Source: Raphanus sativus
Taxonomy: Eukaryota > Streptophyta > Magnoliopsida > Brassicales > Brassicaceae
Assembly: GCF_000801105.2 (NCBI RefSeq)
Contig: NC_079519.1
Span: 15,205,828-15,269,827, forward strand
DNA length: 64,000 bases
Direction: 5' to 3'
Shown here piece by piece: positions 1 through 7,318 of the stretch; position 1 is the first letter of the stretch, and each line of letters opens with the position of its first letter. The notes below the pieces were generated by a model. The model was not told the origin of the DNA, did no database searches, and saw only the letters and a list, made by a program, of their open reading frames with translations. The position numbers and the translations under genes are program-made.

Positions 1-121
1 ACAGAGACTACTGGAAACCTTTCAGACACTACACCTACATAGAGGAACTGAAGGAAGGAAGAAGGTTAAGGAGTAGGAAGGAGAAGACTCCTAAGAACCT
101 TAAGAGAGAAGCTAATAAAAA
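1..121 (+). mobile_element. Athila-like internal fragment
   Basis: By eye this is close to the reverse complement of about 49500-49620, between gag and protease of the Athila-like element on the minus strand; here it reads on the plus strand. It is cut by the window start and the assembly gap, so nothing more can be said about the parent copy. Confidence 0.75.
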
Positions 122-221
122 NNNNNNNNNNNNNNNNNNNNNNNNNNNNNNNNNNNNNNNNNNNNNNNNNNNNNNNNNNNNNNNNNNNNNNNNNNNNNNN
201 NNNNNNNNNNNNNNNNNNNNN
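122..221. other. Assembly gap (100 N)
   Basis: Exactly 100 N, the customary size for a gap of unknown length. It separates an Athila fragment from a Tat-like LTR fragment, so the junction between them is not observed. Confidence 0.99.
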
Positions 222-339
222 GGCGAGGGCTTCGATTTGATATCTTGCTCGTTTTCTGGGTCCTCACGGTTTGAGAGAACGAGCTCTTTGAAGTTTCTAG
301 GCGCCCGGCGACCTGGGCCGGCGCTAGCCGCCCGGCGAC
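222..339 (-). mobile_element. LTR fragment of the Tat-like tandem array, left of the MULE
   Basis: Matches about 13422-13538 inside the complete LTR of the downstream array, including the GC-rich repeat. It ends at CCCGGCGAC (331-339). The LTR resumes with CCCGGCAAC at 6826, and 6835 onward continues what follows in the intact LTR. The two pieces were therefore one LTR split by the 340-6825 unit. Confidence 0.85.
331..339. repeat. Left 9-bp target site duplication of the MULE
   Basis: CCCGGCGAC here and CCCGGCAAC at 6826-6834 agree at 8 of 9 bases and abut the terminal inverted repeats exactly. Nine-base duplications are the usual hallmark of Mutator-like elements. Confidence 0.8.
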
Positions 340-360
340 GAATCAAACGCTCAGGTACTC
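340..360 (+). repeat. Left terminal inverted repeat of the MULE
   Basis: Begins GAATCAAAC followed by the core GCTCAGGTACTC. It pairs with 6805-6825 in inverted orientation, mismatching at positions 3, 5, 8 and 9 of 21. A related core recurs slightly further in, at about 383-394. Confidence 0.8.
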
Positions 361-1078
361 CTGCCCGAAAAAAAAAGAGCTGAGATACTCCTGCCCGAAA
401 CTGCCCAGATTTAGAATTAAATAATTCTTTATTTAAATACAAAAATTTATTAAAAGACCACATGGCCAACAGAAACTTGCATAATTACAACCCAACCAGG
501 ACCATTTCGCGGACCATCCAGACCCGATCTATGAAATTCGGATATCTTTCTCTATAACTTTCGAAATCTTTGTAAGAATTGGTGTGATTGAAAATATTGG
601 TGAAACTGTACATCGTAATAAATCGTCAACAATATTCTGTATATAATACTAAGTTGAACTAAATTTAACTAAATCGCACTTTTAGATTTCAAATGTTTTA
701 TTATGTTATTTTTTGGACAGAGTTGTTGTTATTGATATATTTATTGAATTTTGAATTTAAAAAATAGTTTATATGATATAAATAGATTTTGGCCAAACTT
801 AGAAATGTTGTACATATTTAATAAAAGTAGAAATATTGTAAAAAGTAGAAATGTTGTAAAGGTTGATAAAACTAATCTCCAAATGGCTAGTGAAGTTTAT
901 TTGTTAAAATAAAAGTAGAAATGTAGTTAATTTGTTAATGATATATTGAAGTTAAAATATACAAAGATTAGTTTATAGAGAGAAACTAGAGGATTGAAAC
1001 TAGAGACATTACATTAAGTCAAACATAGTGAAAGTAGATAAAACTACATGCCATAAACTCGAGAAATAAACACCACAA
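361..1078. other. AT-rich non-coding left arm of the MULE
   Basis: No credible coding region. Short poly-A/T runs and repeated pieces such as AAAAGTAGAAATGTTGTA (about 824-860) are visible. It includes the sequence downstream of the F-box gene, which is read toward it from the right; no specific regulatory site could be assigned. Confidence 0.6.
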
Positions 1079-1795
1079 CTAATCTTCAATTGGCCAGTTG
1101 GCAGCTGTCAAGTGAATTTCATTGCAGAAGTCACAAACTTCACATTGCCAGAAACAACGATCGCACTTCCACTGTGTTCTTGATCCATTATAGGAGACTA
1201 CAAACACCGGTTCTTCTATTGCGGAGCACCAGCAATCATTTGAGAAGATGGGATTCTTTATTCTTTCAAGTAGTGACATAAACTCTTGAGGTTTGTCGTA
1301 ACCCCAATGGCCTGAGGGTAGCTCAGTCTGGATCATGCAATTCATCTGATGAACAAACTCACGACTAAAGTTAGGATATTTGTGAAACAACCCTCCATCA
1401 TCTACACTAAACGCTAAGTTCAGCATTCCATCTACAAACTTGGCCAACTCCAATCCTCTCTCAGCAGCAAGATGGATTTTCTCTCTTCCTTCATCAAGTA
1501 AATGAAGTTGAAAGAACTCATGCATACCTCGTAGGTAGATGGCCTCTGGATTACCGGCTTGGTAGCACCTAAGTCGGAATGTTCTTACAGCATTAACCTC
1601 ATCAATCCAATCATTAAAGCCAATGAGATTAGCAGATTGGTAGAAGTAGTCGTCTCTGCCTATTTGATTGAACCCGGAGAAAGCAATTCTAGCACTACCG
1701 AAGTCTCGGATGTGGTTTGTTGCTACCTTTGAGAGAATCTTATGGAGGATGGAAGGAGGGACAGATTCCAAGTTGAAGTTCGACATAGAGTACAA
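1079..1795 (-). CDS. F-box protein, At2g35280-like family
   Basis: A single uninterrupted frame of 238 residues, close to full length for this small Brassicaceae F-box family. The N-terminal F-box (about residues 8-55) has the pattern VPPSILHKILSKVA then FGSARIAFSGFNQIG. The middle has the family block NAVRTFRLRCYQAGNPEAIY followed by a leucine-rich helical stretch. The C-terminus is Cys/His-rich (CDRCFW, CEVCDFCNEIH), probably a small metal-binding segment. By family knowledge it would bind SKP1 and act in an SCF ubiquitin ligase; its substrate is unknown. Met4 is an alternative start. The frame has no lesion, so it could be expressed or be a recently mobilised copy. It lies inside the MULE with its 3' end toward the left terminus. 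Confidence 0.82.
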   Translation of the reverse strand: MYSMSNFNLESVPPSILHKILSKVATNHIRDFGSARIAFSGFNQIGRDDYFYQSANLIGFNDWIDEVNAVRTFRLRCYQAGNPEAIYLRGMHEFFQLHLLDEGREKIHLAAERGLELAKFVDGMLNLAFSVDDGGLFHKYPNFSREFVHQMNCMIQTELPSGHWGYDKPQEFMSLLERIKNPIFSNDCWCSAIEEPVFVVSYNGSRTQWKCDRCFWQCEVCDFCNEIHLTAANWPIED

Positions 1796-1917
1796 GGATG
1801 ATGAAAAACTTGAGAGATATTCGTTTAATCGAGTAAATGGAAAGATTTACGTGTTATTTATAATAGAGATAAGATTGCATTTACTATCCCACTTAAGGGT
1901 GTGATTTGATAGACGGC

Positions 1918-2425
1918 TTATGACACGACTTCTCACTACAAGTACAGGGAATAAGAACAGTCGTATGTCAAGGAAAAATTTAGTGAAACTAAGTGATTTA
2001 TGATTGTCTAAATTTATGAAACTAAGAAAAATTTAGTGTAGTTATATAGAACTATGTAAGAATTAACAAATTTAGATATTCTATTGTTTTATATTTTGCA
2101 AAACTCTAAATAGAAGCAGAATCGAAAAATTAATTATACGGAGTGGATTATTTAATGATAACAAACAGTATAAGAAATAAAAATTGAAATATTTAGTTTG
2201 AGAAAAATCTGTCATTTCATGATTTATGACCTGATTTATGACCATAGCGTCGTGACCCTTGACGCTACACGACTTCTCACGCACGCTTCTGACAGTTTAA
2301 GTGAAACTAACTGATATTAATTGTCTAAATTTATGAAACTAAGTAAAATTATATTGAAATTATAGTGTAAATATATGGAACTATGTAAAAATTAAAAAAT
2401 TAGGTATTATATTGTTTTATATTTT
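1918..2425. repeat. Pair of diverged direct repeats between F-box and OB-fold genes
   Basis: About 1918-2100 and 2266-2425 share an ordered set of motifs: CACGACTTCTCAC, then a repeated GTGAAACTAA tract, TTGTCTAAATTTATGAAACT and ATTGTTTTATATTTTG. They are clearly diverged, so the duplication is older than the 6.7-kb array. No coding potential is seen. Confidence 0.6.
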
Positions 2426-2833
2426 GAAAATAAATATAATATTATGGATTATTTACTTTTTTTTGGTAGGATTATGAATTATTTACTGAGCAAGCAATAA
2501 AAGAGATCATAAAAATGGTTGAGAAAAATCCAGTAATTAATGGTATTGATGGACAGAGGAGAGAGTAATCAATGAAGTAATTCATCGATTGAAAAAGTCT
2601 CTAATAATAATCATTACACTCGCGACTCTACACTACACTTGCATTGAAACCAAATGTGAAACGTCACAACCCTACACCGAGTTAGTTAAACTACACATCT
2701 TCATCATCACCATTGCATTTAGTTAAACTCCAACTCTGCAAAATCTCTCATTTCATCTCAAAGCCCCTCATATCCGAGTTCTATCTTCTCTTCTTTCATC
2801 TCTGAGTGAAATTCTCTCATCTCTACAAACAAG
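2426..2833 (+). promoter_or_regulatory. Upstream region of the OB-fold gene
   Basis: AT-rich sequence passing into a CT-rich stretch (about 2740-2830) ending just before the ATG at 2834. A pyrimidine-rich leader of this kind is common in plant 5' untranslated regions. No TATA box could be assigned with confidence. Confidence 0.4.
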
Positions 2834-4010
2834 ATGACAGACTACTACAATAAGCTTTCCCAGATTTCCGAGGCTTCTTATAACCCCAACGTCAAGGCTT
2901 GGCGTTTCAGAGTCAAAGTACACAGGGTCTACCCTCTCTATTCCTCGGTTACCAACAGGGTTATGCCTTTCTATTCCTATGTCCTAGCAGATGAAGATGT
3001 AAGTGTTTTTTCATCATCTCTCAAGTTTTTCATCATCTCTCAAGTTTTTCATCATCATTTAACTTGATCCTTGTACTTTATTTATGTAGGGGTGCAAGAT
3101 GGAGATGACCGTTTATGGGGATTATGAAAGTTTTAGAGGCCTCGAAAACAAGGAGGGAGAATGGGTGGAAATCTTTCGGGTAGGAGTTGAACGTTCCTGT
3201 GTAGGTTTCAATGCAACTAACTCTCGGTTCAGACTAACTGCTTCGCGACTCACACAAGTCCGCATGATCGATCCTCTGAACAATCGGCTTTTCATGGACT
3301 TCAAGAACATCCATGCAATCCCTCACATGTCCCACAGGGAACGAAACTATCCCATAGGTATGAATGCTGCTAAAATAAATATATTCACATATAGTCACAT
3401 ATTTAGTTTCAGAACTTTGTATGACTATGTAGATGTAAGTGAAACTAAGTGAAACGAACTGATTTAGTTGAGTTACACTTATATGGTAGATACAATTGGA
3501 GTGGTCTTCAATACCGAAGCCCGTTTCGATGACCCTGCAAGACCAACAATGATTTTTTACATAAGGGACAACATGTAAGTAGAAAGTAACATATGATCCA
3601 AGCAAAATTTATTTATATTGTAATTGACACACGTTTTCTTCATTCTGAATAGTGACAGCCAGATTAAATGTGTGGCAACTGGCAAGCAGGCCTATGCCTT
3701 CCGGGATGGTCTTGAAAATGTGGAAGGTGGACAGGTGATTGTGGCCCTTAAGATGTGGAAGGTCTGCAAGTGTTGGAGTAAGTGTAGTTTCTGTGGCTAG
3801 TTTTGAATATGATAGTGGACTAAAACGTTTACTAAAATCATTTACATTAATACAGATTTATTTGGTCCTCCTGATCTATGGCTTGAGACCGAAGGTGGAC
3901 TTTCAGACTTCAGGTTCAATCCGCGTTTGACCGAGGTTGAGGACTTCAGGCAGTCTCTACTAAACAGCGACCCTTATGTTCAAAAATATGGGATTGAAGG
4001 TCTTGTGTAA
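2834..4010 (+). CDS. OB-fold nucleic-acid-binding protein (RPA70/DUF223-like), five exons
   Basis: Five exons join in one open frame of 265 residues: 2834-2998, 3090-3357, 3490-3574, 3653-3777 and 3856-4010. Every intron is GT...AG, three donors read GTAAGT, and the phases are consistent. The first OB fold (about residues 20-140) has the family's pattern: WRFRVKVHRVYPL, VLADEDGCKMEMTVYG, EGEWVEIFRVGV, FRLT, then a TQV and FMDF block. A second OB-like segment follows (about 146-215: VVFNTE, CVATGKQA, QVIVALKMWKV). The C-terminus ends in PYVQKYGIEGLV. By family it would bind single-stranded nucleic acid; many Brassicaceae copies are uncharacterised and some are spread by transposons. No inactivating lesion was seen. 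It lies inside the MULE. Confidence 0.78.
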
Positions 4011-4324
4011 ATCGTGTTGTTCTCACTGTTATGGTCTTGTGAAAATCTCGTTGTTTCAACTTGTTTCACTTAATCGTTTGAACTTTTGGTTTCACTCAAT
4101 CTCACTTGTTTCAACTTTTGGTTTCACTTAATCCCTTGTTCCAACTTTTTCGATAGATCAAACCCCATGGTTGTTCAACTTCGCATAACTTAAAAAAACA
4201 TAGCTTGCAATAATAGTTACTTTTTCGATAGATCAAACAACGATTGTTCAACTTCGCATAACTTAAAAAAACATAGCTTAGCAATAACAGTTAGTTCTAG
4301 GAATTAGAATTCTGAGAATTCCAA
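4011..4324. repeat. Intergenic tandem duplication between convergent gene ends
   Basis: About 4152-4216 and 4226-4290 repeat a unit of roughly 74 bases containing TTTTTCGATAGATCAAAC and ACTTCGCATAACTTAAAAAA. The upstream part has several copies of TTTCACTTAATC-like motifs. It holds the 3' ends of the OB-fold gene (plus) and the GRF gene (minus). Confidence 0.6.
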
Positions 4325-4799
4325 TTACTTTTTGTACATCATAATTCCTAGAACTAAAACGATGGTAAGAAGAACACAACCTCCTGATATCTTTATCATG
4401 GGCATCTTTTTGGGACCTTCGCGGATATCTCCTTCGTTCCTTATTGTTGCTTTGAGACTCTGAACTTCTTCTTCGAGTATTCGAACTTGGTAGTCCAGCT
4501 GCTGTATCTCATCGGTGAAGGCTTCGTCTACCCATTTGAAGACATGATTGTCGTTCTCGAGCTACATGATTTTTTTTTTAAACGAGTAAGCGTGATTCAT
4601 AAGCGTTCCATATGTAAACAACAAACGGATGTACCCTCTGTGAAGCCGCAGAGAGACACCGATAATACCGGCGATATGGGTTTGCCGAGCTTCTGGAGAT
4701 GAGCTCGGTGACGCCAACCCCGCACCAACACCTACTAGGTATCCCCGGAGTTCGTACCCGTCTCCGACCACCGGTCGTGGATGATGAAGAGGCGGACAT
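4325..4799 (-). CDS. GRF-type zinc-finger protein with C-terminal transmembrane segment (At4g04775-like)
   Basis: Two exons on the minus strand, 4799-4635 and 4561-4325, join in phase 0 across a GT...AG intron (4562-4634) to give 133 residues. The GRF-type finger has CWC at 24-26, the NPYRRYYRC block ending at Cys48, and His61 with VFKW beyond the splice junction, so the finger is assembled only after splicing. A coiled-coil-like stretch follows (about 70-95), then a hydrophobic segment (about 115-130) and a short lysine tail, suggesting a tail-anchored protein. This layout matches the Brassicaceae family typified by uncharacterised At4g04775. Its function is not established; GRF fingers in other proteins bind nucleic acid. 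The frame is open and it lies inside the MULE. Confidence 0.78.
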
Positions 4800-5595
4800 C
4801 TACGTTTTTGGGAGGGGAGGGAGTGAGGTCGAGGAGAGAGATTTAGGGAAGAGAGAGAAAATTAAGATAGCAAATGGGGAAAACCTAAAAAAAGGGTGTT
4901 TAATACTTCGACTGAACGATTCTGGGGTTTTAGTAAATTGGGAAGAAGGAAATTAGAAATTCGAAAAGCTGAGCGGGAAAATTAATCCCAGGGTTTTTTC
5001 TGTTGTAAGTTTCACCAAGTACTCAGTTTTACAGAAAGCGTCAAAGTTGCACTTTTTAATTATTTCTATTTATCTTAGTTATACTCTACTTAAATTAATG
5101 ATTTTGTGGTTATACCAATGCAATTATGTTTCCTAAGTTCATTTCCCATACGATCACGTACATATAAACTTGATTTCGTGCCATAGAGTTATCAAATCTA
5201 ACTCAGTCAGTTTCAGCGATAAAGCTATGACAACACATTGTATTTCCTATACGATTGCTACTAGCAATGAGATGGAATTTTAATAATTTTAATAATTCTT
5301 ATTAAATCATAATTAACATAACACTACTAATAAACTTAAAGCGTACTACTTCCATGACTTATAAAATTAAATTAAAAACTTTAGAATTTACAATCATGTT
5401 ATTTAGTTTACATAACGTAGTTATACCTGTTTCACTTAGTTATACAACACACAAATAAAATTTATTTCACCTCACAACGTTCCCATATGATAAAAACACC
5501 AAAACCGAAAGTGAAAGGCAAACATCAAAACAGAAAGTGAAAGGCTTAGAACTTAATTTAGAACCTAATTTACATCAAAACTGAAACCGAAAGGT
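4800..5595. other. AT-rich spacer between the GRF and MuDR-like genes
   Basis: The left third is upstream of the GRF gene and includes a purine-rich stretch (4815-4870), which reads as pyrimidine-rich leader on the minus strand. The rest is AT-rich with no credible frame. About 5500-5580 has short repeats of a CAAAAC...GAAAGTGAAAGGC motif. Confidence 0.5.
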
Positions 5596-6099
5596 TTACA
5601 ACATACTCTTCTTCTGTTTCTTGTGGGGATGTTCATCGTCCTCCAAACCTGTTCCCACATTTTCTTCTTCTCCATATCCACTCTCACGCTCACAATAGTT
5701 CCTACTACAAGAGCTCTCTCCAACTCTCGACAGTTGCTCGGTTAGTTGAACTATTTGTAATTCTTCGATGTCCTCCACATGCAAAATACTTCTCCTTTCC
5801 TCTCTATCCACTGATGTTAGATAAACAAACACATCTTCATCATCCAAAATATACGATTGCCTCTTAGGTTCCACTACCAATGGAATGTAACCCAAATTGA
5901 GCCTCTTCGTAAACGGATCTATTCTGATCTTCCTGCATATCCTCTCTTTCAACAACGAATAAGTGATCTCCTCCAACGATGATGTATTAAAGGATATAGC
6001 ATACAAACGAGCATCGGTTGGAATCCATTCATAATCATCTCCATCCTTAGAATAATGTCCATCATAATCAAAGTGTATGTTCGTCGAAAATGGACACAT
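5596..6099 (-). CDS. MuDR N-terminal domain protein (truncated MULE transposase)
   Basis: An open frame of 167 residues from ATG at 6099. This start is preferred over the longer frame because a 3' splice acceptor (TATTGCAG) ends at 6103, just upstream. The sequence resembles the N-terminal, PB1-like part of Brassicaceae MuDR-family transposases: DYDGHYSKDGDDYEWIP, then ARLYAISF, a CRKIRID block, YIPLVVEP, and SYILDDEDVFVYL followed by SILHVE. A full MULE transposase would continue with a WRKY-GCM1-like zinc finger and MULE DDE domain. Here it stops after an acidic tail with a nuclear-localisation-like HKKQKK end. The gene reads inward from the right terminus of the MULE. It may be a relic or a short regulatory derivative. 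Confidence 0.7.
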   Translation of the reverse strand: MCPFSTNIHFDYDGHYSKDGDDYEWIPTDARLYAISFNTSSLEEITYSLLKERICRKIRIDPFTKRLNLGYIPLVVEPKRQSYILDDEDVFVYLTSVDREERRSILHVEDIEELQIVQLTEQLSRVGESSCSRNYCERESGYGEEENVGTGLEDDEHPHKKQKKSML

Positions 6100-6660
6100 T
6101 GTCTGCAATAAAAACATTTAACCACTTAAAGTTATACTTGTTTTTTCAGTTATACCATTCACGTTATACTTGGTTACACAGTTACACCATCAAAGTTATA
6201 CTTCGTTATACTTGGTTATACCATGTCACAGAGTTGTGTCAGTAACCAATTAACATTCAATCATTCCTTTCCGATCCTCGATTAGTTCATGAAACCCAAA
6301 TGAATAAGAATTTTTCAATTTCTGATCCTCATTAGTTCATGAAACCCAAATGAATAAGAATTTTTCAATTAAAACTATAAATTTGGAGTCGAGTCTTCAA
6401 TTCAAAACCAAATTGTTATCAGCTTTGATTCCCGACATTCATTCAATTATGAGTTCGTCTATGGTGAGATACATACCCTGTATAACGGAATTAATAGCTC
6501 GATGATCCAGGATCCAAGCGACGAGATCGAGTTCGATTGCGAGGAAGAACAAAGAGGGAGGGAATGACGAAGTAAAGGAAGTATCGAGTATTCTATTTCA
6601 TTCTATCGAGTCGATTCCGAGTCGACTCGGGAGGGGCGAGTGGAGGAGAGGAGAGAGAGA
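6100..6660 (-). promoter_or_regulatory. 5' leader with intron of the MuDR-like gene
   Basis: On the minus strand a leader around 6480-6600 ends with a candidate donor GTATGTATC near 6478, and the matching acceptor ends at 6103, giving a leader intron of about 375 bases. Inside the intron a unit of about 50 bases (TTAGTTCATGAAACCCAAAT and flanks) is tandemly duplicated at about 6268-6370, and AGTTATACTTGGTTA-like motifs repeat at 6130-6220. Confidence 0.5.
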
Positions 6661-6804
6661 GATGAGAGTGGATCAATTACTAATTTATTCATTAAATTGG
6701 TCGGGGGTATTTTAGATATTAACCACATTCTTCAAGAGTATGAAAACAGATAAGAGTATAGCAGATCACATGAGAGTATGGTAGATCACTTTTTGCCTCA
6801 TTAA

Positions 6805-6825
6805 GAGTACCTGAGCACTTCACTC
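6805..6825 (-). repeat. Right terminal inverted repeat of the MULE
   Basis: The reverse complement begins GAGTGAAGT followed by the core GCTCAGGTACTC and pairs with 340-360 (17 of 21 matches). Internally, GAGTAT/GAGTAC recurs several times over about 90 bases, resembling subterminal repeats. Confidence 0.8.
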
Positions 6826-7318
6826 CCCGGCAACCACGGCCAGCACTAGGGCTGGTCGCCCGGCGACCTGGGTCTCGGCGAGGGCTTCAATTTGATATCT
6901 TGCTCGTTTTCTGGGTCCTCACGGTTTGAACGAGCTCTTTGAAGTTTCTAGGCGCCCGGCGACCTGGGCCGGCGCTAACCGCCCGGCGACCACGGGCAGC
7001 ACTGGGGCTGGTCGCCCGGCGACCTGGGTCTCGGCGAGGGCTTCAATTTGATATCTTGCTCGTTTCTTCCGTATACTTTCGTATGGTCGTGTCATATCAG
7101 CTACGGACCTAATGTCTCTCGGTTCTTCTTGATTGTATCATCGAAGTTTTACGAATAAATCAGAGTTGGCTTTCTCGTAAAGTTTATCGTGCATGACTTT
7201 AACATAGGTTTTTAAGCTATACGACTTGTTTTGCTTTCGATGCTTGTTTTATGGAAAGTCCGCGCATGATAAATATTTTTAGCCGTTGATTTCGAGATAA
7301 CCGTTTTTGACCCCAACA
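6826..7318 (-). mobile_element. Left (3') LTR of the array, partial
   Basis: Ends at 7318 with the reverse complement of TGTTGGGGTC. It contains one copy of the roughly 160-bp GC-rich block and the conserved 5' portion of the LTR. Its distal part is at 222-339, then is lost in the gap. Confidence 0.85.

Larger units (their letters stand above)
340..6825. mobile_element. Gene-carrying Mutator-like element (Pack-MULE-like), 6.5 kb
   Basis: The ends form an imperfect terminal inverted repeat: 340-360 and the reverse complement of 6805-6825 agree at 17 of 21 positions, sharing the 12-base core GCTCAGGTACTC. Flanking 9-bp duplications sit in a Tat-like LTR, and removing the unit restores a continuous LTR. 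Subterminal repeats of a GAGTAT/GAGTAC motif lie inside the right end (about 6735-6810), and a repeated tract containing TACTCCTGCCCGAAA lies inside the left end (351-405). Inside are four gene models, including a truncated MuDR N-terminal gene reading inward from the right end, as expected for a MULE transposase gene. No transposase catalytic domain was seen, so the unit should be non-autonomous. Whether the other genes were captured or belong to this MULE lineage is inference. Confidence 0.82.

Noticed and set aside
3234..3605. 123-residue minus-strand frame
   Set aside because: It overlaps exons 2-3 of the OB-fold gene on the other strand, crosses its introns and has no recognisable motif.
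4487..4956. Plus-strand frames over the GRF gene
   Set aside because: Shadows of the two-exon minus-strand gene, which has a recognisable finger and transmembrane segment.
340..6825. Helitron as an alternative for the gene-carrying unit
   Set aside because: Helitrons insert between A and T without target duplication and lack terminal inverted repeats; this unit has both a 9-bp duplication and inverted repeats.
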